From assembly GCA_002316295.1 (NCBI GenBank), contig DCDF01000149.1, positions 1-16,702 of the forward strand: a stretch of 16,702 nt of DNA. Reading direction: 5' to 3'. Below, one piece after another: positions 5,918-12,158 of this stretch (position 1 is the first letter of the stretch; each line of letters starts with the position of its first letter). The position numbers and the translations under genes were made by a program. The DNA is from Syntrophaceae bacterium UBA1062. GTDB lineage: Bacteria; Desulfobacterota; Desulfomonilia; UBA1062. The notes beneath the pieces are model-generated. The model was given only the letters and a program-made list of their open reading frames with translations, ran no database searches and was not told the origin of the DNA.

Positions 5918-7615
5918 ATGGAAAACACCAGCTGTGAGAGAAACATTCCGCGCTTTGCCGATCATGCGAACGCACCCCGAAACAACGGCCCCTTAAAGAC
6001 CTTCAGCGGCCATGCACGCATCACCGGCCCCTGCGGCGATACCATGGATTTCTGGGTGCTCGTACTCAGAGGAAAGGTGGAGCGGTGTTCGTTCATCACC
6101 GACGGATGCGGCCACTCTCTTGCCTGCGGAAGCATGGCGACATGTCTGGTCCAGGGCAAGACCCTCGCTGAAGCTGAAGCGATCGGCCGGCAGGATATCC
6201 TCGATTCTCTGGGAGACCTGCCGGACGAAGGCGAGCACTGCGCCCTGCTGTCCGCTAACACCCTGCGTGCGGCCCTGAAAGACTCCGAAGAAAGAAACCA
6301 CAAATCACATCCGACGAAATCGGGACAGCAGTCTTCCTGCGACTCGTGCAGCAAGACCGGATGCTCGGCCTCTACCAGGCGCCCGGGTGAAAGCGACGAG
6401 GATTTCCAGAACCGAAGGAGGCTCGCCGAGCGCATCTGCCGGATCAGACACAAGATCGTGGTGATCTCCGGCAAGGGGGGTGTCGGGAAGAGCACCGTGG
6501 CGGTGAATCTGGCCGTGTCGCTTATGCTGTCAGGAAAAAAAGTCGGCCTCCTGGATGTGGATATCCACGGTCCGAGCGTCCCTACCATGCTGGGGCTTGA
6601 GGGTCGGAGTGTCCGCGGCGAAAATGGAGAGCTGCTTCCCATCGAGGTGGATGACCTGAAGGTGCTTTCCATCGGCTTTTTCCTGCGCAGCCAGGACGAG
6701 GCCGTAATCTGGCGAGGCCCCATGAAGATGAACGCCATCCGGCAGTTTCTTACGGATGCGGCCTGGGGTGAGCTCGACTACCTCATCGTCGATTCGCCTC
6801 CCGGCACCGGCGATGAGCCCCTTTCGGTCTTCCAGCTCCTGGGTTCTGTCGACGGGGCGCTGGTCGTCACCACCCCGCAGAAGGTGGCTGCCGTAGACGT
6901 ACGCAAGTCCATCACCTTCTGCTATCAGCTCGGTGTCCCGGTGCTCGGTGTAATAGAGAATATGAGCGGGTTTGTATGCCCGAAGTGCGGCGAGATCACC
7001 CCGATCTTCCGCCGGGGCGGAGGCGAAACGACCGCCCGTGACATGGGCGTGAGTTTTCTGGGGTCCATCCCCCTGGATCCGCTCATCGCAGAGGCATGCG
7101 ATGACGGCCGCGCTTTCATTGACCACTATGCCCCCACCGCTGCAGCACAGATCATGCAGAACATCATCACATCGATAGAGCTGGACCTGGAAACGGTGGA
7201 AGGCCCTGAATACAGTCAGGAGAGCACACCACAGAGCGGTAACAAAAAAAATGAGAAAACAAAGGAGGATGCAGCAATGCGAATCGCCATTCCATTGGCC
7301 GACGGGAGGCTGTGCATGCACTTCGGGCATTGTGAGCGTTTTGCCCTGGTGGATGTCGAGACTCAGACAGGAAAGATCATGAACAGAGAGGACGTGGTAC
7401 CTCCCCCGCACGAGCCCGGGCTTCTGCCCCGCTGGCTTGCAGAGAGAGGAGCGCGCATCATTATTGCGGGCGGCATGGGTCAGCGCGCCCAGAGCCTTTT
7501 CTCGGAAAATGGGATCCGGGTGCTGGTCGGGGCGCCGTCTCAAACGCCGGAGGAACTGGTGAGAAGCTATCTCGCAGGAACTATTGAGCTGGGCGAGAAT
7601 ACGTGTGATCATTGA
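5918..7615 (+). CDS. Three-domain NifU-like scaffold / Mrp ATPase / ORP (NifX) fusion, MrpORP type
   Basis: 565 aa. Residues 10-120 are an IscU/NifU-type scaffold with all three cluster cysteines (C39 in GPCGD, C64 in DGCG, C108 in EHCALLSA) and D41. A linker with C141, C144 and C149 leads to an Mrp/NBP35 (ApbC) ATPase, about 175-430: P-loop GKGGVGKST (185-193), LLDVDIHGPSVP, VDSPPGTGDEP and the C-terminal C354-x2-C357 that binds the bridging [4Fe-4S] in this family. Residues 454-565 are a NifX/ORP domain (MRIAIPLADGRLCMHFGHCERFALVD). Mrp-ORP fusions are known from the Desulfovibrio orange protein complex; the NifU-like front makes this a scaffold, carrier and acceptor in one chain. GTGAGGA lies 7 nt before the ATG. 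The Mrp/ORP junction contains an A8 tract and an internal start. Confidence 0.93.
   Translation: MENTSCERNIPRFADHANAPRNNGPLKTFSGHARITGPCGDTMDFWVLVLRGKVERCSFITDGCGHSLACGSMATCLVQGKTLAEAEAIGRQDILDSLGDLPDEGEHCALLSANTLRAALKDSEERNHKSHPTKSGQQSSCDSCSKTGCSASTRRPGESDEDFQNRRRLAERICRIRHKIVVISGKGGVGKSTVAVNLAVSLMLSGKKVGLLDVDIHGPSVPTMLGLEGRSVRGENGELLPIEVDDLKVLSIGFFLRSQDEAVIWRGPMKMNAIRQFLTDAAWGELDYLIVDSPPGTGDEPLSVFQLLGSVDGALVVTTPQKVAAVDVRKSITFCYQLGVPVLGVIENMSGFVCPKCGEITPIFRRGGGETTARDMGVSFLGSIPLDPLIAEACDDGRAFIDHYAPTAAAQIMQNIITSIELDLETVEGPEYSQESTPQSGNKKNEKTKEDAAMRIAIPLADGRLCMHFGHCERFALVDVETQTGKIMNREDVVPPPHEPGLLPRWLAERGARIIIAGGMGQRAQSLFSENGIRVLVGAPSQTPEELVRSYLAGTIELGENTCDH
7262..7279 (+). promoter_or_regulatory. 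Internal ribosome binding site and in-frame ATG for a free ORP domain
   Basis: AGGAGG (7262-7267) is a perfect anti-Shine-Dalgarno match 9 nt before an in-frame ATG (7277) that starts exactly where the NifX/ORP domain begins (MRIAIPLADG). Use of this start would give a separate 112-aa ORP protein, about the size of a free-standing orange protein. Confidence 0.6.
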
Positions 7616-7642
7616 TCCTTAAGCTGTACGTATTCTTTCTAT

Positions 7643-7658
7643 GCCGCTGCAAAGCGGC
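7643..7658 (+). promoter_or_regulatory. Small GNRA-tetraloop hairpin before the metallo-hydrolase gene
   Basis: GCCGCT-GCAA-AGCGGC forms a 6-bp stem with a GCAA loop, ending a few nt before the AAGGAGGG ribosome binding site of the next gene. It may stabilise or punctuate the polycistronic message. No T-tract, so it is not a terminator. Confidence 0.35.
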
Positions 7659-7673
7659 TGCAAGGAGGGAATT

Positions 7674-8516
7674 ATGGGTGAAGAGGTGAGGATCACCATC
7701 CTTTCGGAGAACACATCGGGAAGGCAGGATCTTTCGGCCGAGTACGGGCTGTCTGTGTGGATCGAGGCCGACGGAGCCGGTATCCTGTTCGATACCGGCT
7801 CTGCAGGGGCTTTTGAATTCAATGCCGCCAGGCTCGGTGTCGATCTGTCCCAAGCGGCACATCTGGTCTTGAGCCACGGGCACTTCGACCATACCGGAGG
7901 CATCCCGCTCGCCCTGAAACACTCTCCCCGGATGCTGATCCACCTGCACCCCGATTCGATCAGACTCAAGTATCTCTCCGACGGCAAGGGCAAGACGATG
8001 TATATCGGCATGGCGGAGCAATCGAGGCAGGCTCTTGAGGAAACGAGCTCACAGTGTCTCTTTCATACAGGCGTTTCCCGTCTGTCCGAGCATGTCTTCA
8101 TCACCGGAGCCGTGCCTCGGAGAACGCCGTTCGAGAAGATCGTGGAGCCCTTTTGCCTTGACGTCGAAGGGAGGATCCCCGACACAATGGAGGATGATCA
8201 GGCCCTGTGGGTCGAGACCGCGGAAGGCCTGGTGGTTGTGCTCGGGTGCGCCCATGCAGGAGCCGTGAACACGGTGGAATACATCAGGGGAAAAAGCGGC
8301 CGCAGCGATATCCGTGCCGTCATCGGCGGCATGCATCTCATGAATTCGGACAGCCGGACCATCGCAAAGACCGCTGATGCGGTCGGATCCTGGAACCCGA
8401 ACCTCATTTCCCCGAATCACTGCACCGGGGAAGCCGTTTGCGCATTTTTTCAGGAGAGGTTTCCCGCTGTCTACCATCACGGCCGGGCTGGGACGGCCTT
8501 CGTCTTTTCCGCATGA
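7674..8516 (+). CDS. Metallo-beta-lactamase-fold hydrolase (COG1237 type)
   Basis: 280 aa. The metal-site motif HGHFDH (68-73) is followed by GCAH (H194), GGMHL (H221) and SPNHCTG (H249). This set fits the COG1237 branch, named for 7,8-dihydropterin-6-yl-methyl-4-(beta-D-ribofuranosyl)aminobenzene 5'-phosphate synthase of methanogens. That specific reaction should not be assumed here, because bacterial members are common and mostly uncharacterised. The beta-hairpin start (RITILSENTS) and ILFDTGSAG are typical of the fold. AAGGAGGG lies 6 nt before the ATG; an earlier in-frame ATG at 7641 is rejected because it precedes that ribosome binding site. No signal peptide, so cytoplasmic. It is the eighth gene of the operon, suggesting a processing role linked to the metal-cluster proteins, though the substrate is unknown. 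Confidence 0.88.
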   Translation: MGEEVRITILSENTSGRQDLSAEYGLSVWIEADGAGILFDTGSAGAFEFNAARLGVDLSQAAHLVLSHGHFDHTGGIPLALKHSPRMLIHLHPDSIRLKYLSDGKGKTMYIGMAEQSRQALEETSSQCLFHTGVSRLSEHVFITGAVPRRTPFEKIVEPFCLDVEGRIPDTMEDDQALWVETAEGLVVVLGCAHAGAVNTVEYIRGKSGRSDIRAVIGGMHLMNSDSRTIAKTADAVGSWNPNLISPNHCTGEAVCAFFQERFPAVYHHGRAGTAFVFSA

Positions 8517-8517
8517 A

Positions 8518-8535
8518 CGGCGGGGCGCCGCTTTT
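8518..8535 (+). terminator. Weak terminator-like hairpin between the hydrolase and DUF1847 genes
   Basis: CGGCG-GGG-CGCCG, a 5-bp GC-only stem with a 3-nt loop, is followed by CTTTTC. It could cause partial termination, lowering expression of the last operon gene. Confidence 0.35.
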
Positions 8536-8590
8536 CACCGGGATGCACCGGCACGGGTGGATGCACGCTGATTATTGAAAGGGGGTTGTC

Positions 8591-9334
8591 ATGAAAAATG
8601 AATGGGGAGAGCGCACGAGTTCCTGTGCGCAATGTCCGGGCACATTCTGCTACCCGCTGGCAGCCACGGGATCGCCGATGCCGCCCATTGAGGAATCACC
8701 GGCTTTCTGCCCGATGCGGCGTTTTCCGGAAGAGATAAAGAGGGCTTCCGAGACATATGCCCGGCCGGATGTCCGGGAATTCGCACGCCTGGCATCCATA
8801 CAGGAGGCCCAATGCTATGAGCTTACGCCGAAAGGGATTATGACCAGAATCCCCAGGATCGAGGAGACCGTGGAATTCGCCCGAAAGTGCGGCTATACCC
8901 GGATAGGGATCGCCTTTTGCGTCGGACTCAAAGAAGAGGCACGGATGGTTGCATCGATCTTCGAGAACAAGGGGTTCGAGGTGGTGTCCGTGAACTGCAA
9001 GGTGGGCCGTGTCCCCAAGGAAGAGATCGGCCTTGAAGGGCACGAAAAGATCATGGGCCCCGATCTCATGGAGCCCATGTGCAACCCGGTCGCCCAGGCG
9101 GAGATCCTGGGCGCGGAAAAGGTGGATCTTGCCGTACTGCTGGGGCTGTGCGTCGGGCACGACACGCTCTTCTTCAAATTCTGCCGGGTGCCGTGCACCG
9201 TGCTTGCGGTCAAGGACCGCGTGCTCGGCCACAACCCGCTCGCCGCCCTGTATCTCTCCAGGGGGCCCTACTACAGCAGGATCAATGCTCCCGAGCATTC
9301 ACCGGCAGACAGCCCGAAGCTTGCCCTGGACTGA
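8591..9334 (+). CDS. DUF1847 family protein (putative metal-binding)
   Basis: 247 aa. Recognised by the pattern of the DUF1847 family: N-terminal Cys motif CAQCPGTFC (C12, C15, C20), FCPMRR, the TRIPRIEETVEFARKCGY region, GIAFCVGLKEEA, SVNCKVG, MCNPVAQAEIL, LLGLCVGHDTLF and the terminal VKDRVLGHNPLAALY block. Many conserved cysteines suggest metal or Fe-S binding. No biochemical function is established to my knowledge. These proteins are common in anaerobes and here the gene ends an operon of cluster-handling proteins, which is the best clue to its role. AAAGGGGGT precedes the ATG at normal distance. It lies 74 bp after the hydrolase gene with a weak hairpin between. Confidence 0.88.
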   Translation: MKNEWGERTSSCAQCPGTFCYPLAATGSPMPPIEESPAFCPMRRFPEEIKRASETYARPDVREFARLASIQEAQCYELTPKGIMTRIPRIEETVEFARKCGYTRIGIAFCVGLKEEARMVASIFENKGFEVVSVNCKVGRVPKEEIGLEGHEKIMGPDLMEPMCNPVAQAEILGAEKVDLAVLLGLCVGHDTLFFKFCRVPCTVLAVKDRVLGHNPLAALYLSRGPYYSRINAPEHSPADSPKLALD

Positions 9335-9338
9335 ACCT

Positions 9339-9379
9339 AAAAAATCTTCCACCCGGGGAGCGAAGGCCTTCGCCCGGTG
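9339..9379 (-). terminator. Hairpin terminator between convergent genes
   Basis: The core CGAAGG/CCTTCG (9361-9372) is extended by GGG/CCC and CACC/GGTG with small bulges (9350-9379). On the minus strand it is followed after 6 nt by TTTTTT (9339-9344 complement), so it fits best as the terminator of the DUF5320 transcript. It could also stop the + operon. Confidence 0.55.
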
Positions 9380-9455
9380 TACATAGTCGTCCTGCACAGG
9401 CGATACCGGCGGCTATCCTTCAATCATCCGGCACGTTCGACCCGCGCCCGGAGCC

Positions 9456-9737
9456 CTATGCTCCCGATCCTCTGTCTCTCCGGACAGCTTCCAGTTGATT
9501 GATCCGGCGGCGGATGGAGCTCAACGTATTCTCGATATGCGCCGCCTGCATTCTCAAGTGAGCCAACACGCTGTCACTCTGGAAAAAAGATGCTGTCCTC
9601 ACGGGCACGCCTTCTTTCCCCGCGAGCCCTGTCATGGGCTCTTCCGGTGACTCCGGCACCTTCAGCACACAGTACCCCCGTGCTCCCCCGGTCATTGGTC
9701 CTGATCCCTTCGGTCCTGTTCCATCGAATCCCGGCAT
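9456..9737 (-). CDS. DUF5320 family small protein
   Basis: 93 aa. The N-terminus MPGFDGTGPKGSGPMTGG is the hallmark of DUF5320 proteins, short Gly-rich polypeptides usually encoded beside NifX-like genes. The C-terminal half (about 55-88) is a predicted amphipathic or coiled-coil helix: VLAHLRMQAAHIENTLSSIR, then RRINQLEAV. AAAGGAG lies just before the ATG. A second member, at 12159, is in the other operon and has the same layout of Gly-rich front and helical back. Function unknown; co-expression with ORP-type proteins suggests a structural or partner role. This gene has its own candidate -24/-12 promoter and is the only gene on its transcript. Confidence 0.85.
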   Translation of the reverse strand: MPGFDGTGPKGSGPMTGGARGYCVLKVPESPEEPMTGLAGKEGVPVRTASFFQSDSVLAHLRMQAAHIENTLSSIRRRINQLEAVRRDRGSGA

Positions 9738-9844
9738 GTTTTCTCCTTTCTTTCTCGGCCTGCGCTACCAACCGCACAGATGCCGTTGCCGGACTAACGC
9801 ACGTATAAGCCTTTCACTTCATCCATGCTTCCCATCTTTTTCTC

Positions 9845-9859
9845 TGATCGCTTCGATCA
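9845..9859 (-). promoter_or_regulatory. Perfect hairpin at the predicted 5' end of the DUF5320 transcript
   Basis: TGATCG-AAG-CGATCA (minus strand) is a 6-bp stem with a 3-nt loop that coincides with the start site predicted from the -12 element (about 9857-9859). It would sit at the mRNA 5' end, where such hairpins commonly slow decay. The leader to the ATG is about 120 nt. Confidence 0.4.
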
Positions 9860-9867
9860 CCTGATGA

Positions 9868-9883
9868 AGCACGGAACATGCCA
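9868..9883 (-). promoter_or_regulatory. Strong candidate sigma-54 (-24/-12) promoter of the DUF5320 gene
   Basis: On the minus strand TGGCATG-N4-GTGCT matches the consensus TGGCAYG-N4-TTGCW at all but one position, with GG and GC 12 bp apart. It lies in the gap between the second activator's 3' end and the DUF5320 gene. Confidence 0.72.
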
Positions 9884-9900
9884 TGACATGGGAATGTCAT
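9883..9900. promoter_or_regulatory. Perfect inverted repeat abutting the -24 box (candidate operator)
   Basis: ATGACAT-GGGA-ATGTCAT, two perfect 7-bp arms, directly upstream of and touching the -24 element of the DUF5320 promoter. Proximity suggests repressor control or an accessory site; enhancer-binding proteins normally bind further away. A second, smaller dyad TCCGG-N7-CCGGA lies at 9927-9943. Confidence 0.45.
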
Positions 9901-10010
9901 CTGTCCAATTTATTCATGTGAGTGATTCCGGTATGTTGCCGGATATGAGAAAAACCGGGTATTGTGAAGAGCCTGCAAACGATCTCTCAAACTTGCAGAA
10001 TGCACGGTTA

Positions 10011-11369
10011 TCAACGCCGGCTGCGTCCGTCTGTTTCCGGTACCTCGATGTTCATTGCTTCTATCTTCCGGTACAGCGTGCTGGCATTTATCCCCAGGTC
10101 CCTGGCTGCCTTTTTCCTGTTCCCGCGGTAGCGCCCCAGCGTCTCAATGATAAGGTTCTTCTCCATGGCCCGGATGCTCATGGGGCCGAACGTATCGTTG
10201 CCGGACGAGGACGCGGGACGCAGTTCGGGCGGAAGATGATGAAGCTCTATGATCCCGCCCCTGCACAGAACAAAGGCCTGCTCGATGATATTCTCCAGCT
10301 CACGGACATTGCCGGGAAAGTCATGCTCCATCAGTCGCGACATGGCGTCCGGCGAAAGGCCGGCTATGTCTTTGCCCTGGATGCGGTTGAACTTCGCCAC
10401 GCAGTGATCGATCAGGAGAGGTATGTCCTCCCGCCGCTGTTTCAGGCCAGGCAGTTCGAGATATACAACGCGGATGCGGTAATACAGATCCTCCCGGAAA
10501 CAGCCGGTGCGGACAAGCTCTGTAAGATCCCGGTTCGTTGCAGCCACCACGCGCACATCCACCGGCACAGGCTTTACCGATCCGAGCGGCTCGACGATCC
10601 GCTCCTGAAGCACTCTGAGCAGTCTCACCTGGAGCGCGGGAGAGATATCACCGATCTCATCGAGAAATATGGTTCCGCCGTGCGCGAGGACAAAGCGGCC
10701 CGGGTGGTCCCGTCTGGCATCTGTGAACGCTCCCGCCTTATAACCGAACAGCTCGCTTTCCAGCAGTGTATCCGGCAGGGCCGCGCAATTCACGGGAACG
10801 AAGCGCTTTTTCCTGCGGGGCGACAGGTTATGGATCGCACGTGCGAACAGCTCCTTTCCCGTTCCGCTGGGGCCCTGGATCAGGACCGTACTGCTGCTCT
10901 CGGCGATCCGGGGAAGGATTTCGAAAAGCTGTATCATAACCGGGCTCCGTCCCACGATATCCTCGAATGTGTAGCGGGCTTTCAACTCCTTGCGAAGCTG
11001 CTCCACCTGGCTCAAGTCCTGGAACGTTTCCACCCCGCCGATGGCGCGGCCGTCATCGTCTCTCAGGATAGCTGCCGAGATGCGGATAGGAACACGCATT
11101 CCCTTGTTGCTTATGATATGGGCGGTGGCATTCACGACCGGGATTGCGCTCTCGAAGGTTCGCCTCAAGGCGCACTCGTTCTCGCAGATGCTGGCATGAA
11201 ACACATCGCAGCAGGCCTGCCCGATGGCGTCTTCCCGCTGCACCCCGGTAATGCGCTCGGCAGCTCGGTTGAACGCGGTGATCTTCCAGTCGAGGTCAAC
11301 CGTGAAGACGCCCTCGTTGATCGAGTCCAGAATGACTTCCTGCCTGTATTTTTCGTTTTCCTTACCCAT
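10011..11369 (-). CDS. PAS-domain sigma-54-dependent transcriptional activator (EBP2) with a GAFTDA loop
   Basis: 452 aa, same layout as EBP1: PAS about 10-125, AAA+ about 137-370, Fis-type helix-turn-helix about 398-440. Walker A GPSGTGKE (166-173) and Walker B TIFLDE (233-238) are intact. The sigma-54 contact loop reads GAFTDA (213-218) instead of GAFTGA. The PAS domain keeps C53, C62 and C66 (C-x8-C-x3-C), aligned with EBP1 C58, C67 and C71. It diverges from the operon starting at 11533 and lies upstream of the DUF5320 gene on the same strand, so it can serve both candidate -24/-12 promoters. Transcribed from a sigma-70-like promoter in the divergent gap. Whether it works with EBP1, as hetero-oligomer or rival, is open. 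Confidence 0.95.
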   Translation of the reverse strand: MGKENEKYRQEVILDSINEGVFTVDLDWKITAFNRAAERITGVQREDAIGQACCDVFHASICENECALRRTFESAIPVVNATAHIISNKGMRVPIRISAAILRDDDGRAIGGVETFQDLSQVEQLRKELKARYTFEDIVGRSPVMIQLFEILPRIAESSSTVLIQGPSGTGKELFARAIHNLSPRRKKRFVPVNCAALPDTLLESELFGYKAGAFTDARRDHPGRFVLAHGGTIFLDEIGDISPALQVRLLRVLQERIVEPLGSVKPVPVDVRVVAATNRDLTELVRTGCFREDLYYRIRVVYLELPGLKQRREDIPLLIDHCVAKFNRIQGKDIAGLSPDAMSRLMEHDFPGNVRELENIIEQAFVLCRGGIIELHHLPPELRPASSSGNDTFGPMSIRAMEKNLIIETLGRYRGNRKKAARDLGINASTLYRKIEAMNIEVPETDGRSRR

Positions 11370-11380
11370 TTCCGCTGCCT

Positions 11381-11390
11381 ATATTTGCGA
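11381..11390. promoter_or_regulatory. Candidate upstream activator site (shared 10-mer, copy 2)
   Basis: ATATTTGCGA, identical to 2206-2215, lies in the EBP2 leader and 122 bp upstream of the -24 box at 11503. Occupancy here could activate the operon and also affect transcription of the activator's own gene. Confidence 0.3.
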
Positions 11391-11398
11391 TTTGCATT

Positions 11399-11428
11399 TT
11401 TATACCTTAGTTAGCGTGCCTTTTGCAA
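11399..11428 (-). promoter_or_regulatory. Candidate sigma-70 promoter of EBP2
   Basis: On the minus strand TTGCAA (11428-11423) and TATAAA (11404-11399) are 18 bp apart. Transcription would begin near 11392, about 23 nt before the ATG at 11369. Confidence 0.5.
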
Positions 11429-11502
11429 TGTTTAAATAATTGGCCTCATCAGTCTTTTCTATAACTATTTATAATTACGTGCCATATAAGACACACACAA
11501 AT

Positions 11503-11518
11503 TGGTATCGTGTTTGCT
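11503..11518 (+). promoter_or_regulatory. Strong candidate sigma-54 (-24/-12) promoter of the second operon
   Basis: TGGTATC-N4-TTGCT: perfect -12 box, GG to GC spacing of 12 bp, two changes in the -24 box. The predicted start (about 11529) lies only 4-5 nt before the ATG at 11533, so the message would be almost leaderless. Confidence 0.72.
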
Positions 11519-11532
11519 TATCACTTTTTATC

Positions 11533-11913
11533 ATGAGGATCGCGATCGCACACTGCCAGGGCAGGGTGTCGCCTGTCTTCGACTTTTCGAACGATATCTA
11601 TCTGATCGACATCCAGGACGGCCGGGAAGTCCACAGGGAGCTGAGAGGCCTGATCAGCCGTGATCCCTTCCAGCGTGCGAGAGAAATCATGATGCTCGGC
11701 GCGGAGGTGCTCATCTGCGGGGCGCTTTCACGGCATATGCAGATGGCCCTTGCGGGCGCGGGCATCAAGACGGCAGGGTTCATCTGCGGCGACACGGAGG
11801 ACGTCGTTTCAGCCTTTTTACAGGGAACTCTTGATGACGGCCTCCTCCTGATGCCCGGCTGTTCTTTGGGGCGCTCGCGGCGCAGGTGCCGCAACCGCCA
11901 AGGAAGAGGCTGA
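11533..11913 (+). CDS. NifX/NafY-type cluster-binding protein
   Basis: 126 aa. The family start MRIAIAHCQGRVSPVFDFSN is followed by YLIDIQDGREV, AEVLICGALSR and LDDGLLLMPGCS, and the protein ends in a short Arg-rich tail. It is the counterpart of the N-terminal domain of the fusion at 2375: both share (R/N)-R-(V/I)-(S/A)-PVFD, CGA(L/I)SR and LDDxxxxMPGC. ATG 11533 is chosen because it gives the conserved N-terminus; GTG 11566 would delete it. There is no Shine-Dalgarno sequence, in line with the near-leaderless transcript predicted from the -24/-12 promoter. First gene of the second operon. A regulatory or cluster-binding role is inferred; the cysteines are C8, C62, C85, C110 and C119. Confidence 0.87.
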   Translation: MRIAIAHCQGRVSPVFDFSNDIYLIDIQDGREVHRELRGLISRDPFQRAREIMMLGAEVLICGALSRHMQMALAGAGIKTAGFICGDTEDVVSAFLQGTLDDGLLLMPGCSLGRSRRRCRNRQGRG

Positions 11914-11942
11914 AGGTTTCAGGAGAGAAAAGGAGAATAGCG

Positions 11943-12134
11943 ATGCCGGGAGAAAACGGAAGCGGCCCTTCTCACGGGAAGGGGCAAAGCCGCGGCAAAG
12001 TCGTAGGACGGTATGCCGGCGGAAGTGCGGAATGCATCTGCACGAAGCTCGGTCACCGAGCCTCTCATATCACGGGGAAGCCATGCAATCAGATGGAATG
12101 CCCCAGGTGCAGGACAAGAATGACACGTGACTGA
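11943..12134 (+). CDS. Small Gly-rich zinc-ribbon protein
   Basis: 63 aa. A Gly/Ser/Lys-rich front (MPGENGSGPSHGKGQSRGK) leads to a ribbon with C31, C33, H38, H42, C48, C53 and C56, ending GKPCNQMECPRCRTRMTRD. The same module forms the C-terminal part of the protein at 2375, where the first half is the more usual CxxC form (MCPQCG). Here the second Cys of that half is missing and C33 or the histidines may stand in. AAAAGGAGA lies just upstream of the ATG. The gene is 29 bp after the NifX gene, 24 bp before DUF5320. Metal binding is likely; function unknown. Confidence 0.78.
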   Translation: MPGENGSGPSHGKGQSRGKVVGRYAGGSAECICTKLGHRASHITGKPCNQMECPRCRTRMTRD

Positions 12135-12158
12135 CACGTAAAAAAGGAGGAATGTATC

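Noticed and set aside
6530..7612. Minus-strand open frame opposite the NifU-Mrp-ORP gene, and a similar + frame at 14913-15836
   Set aside because: Both mirror strongly recognisable genes and contain no recognisable domain.
8549..8564. Sigma-54-like sequence CGGCACG...GATGC before the DUF1847 gene
   Set aside because: The GG to GC spacing is 13 bp instead of the invariant 12, and the -24 box lacks its leading T.
9785..9835. Short leader frame (13 codons, minus strand) in the DUF5320 5' region
   Set aside because: Short enough to arise by chance, with only a weak ribosome site and no features of an attenuator peptide.
9825..11414. Long + strand open frame (about 529 codons) opposite the second activator
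   Set aside because: It is antisense to a clear AAA+ activator, shows no motif, and starts without a ribosome site; open antisense frames are expected in GC-rich DNA.
12121..12139. Direct repeat TGACACGT-GAC-TGACACGT
   Set aside because: The first copy and part of the second encode the conserved MTRD end and stop of the zinc-ribbon gene; likely a coincidence rather than an operator.
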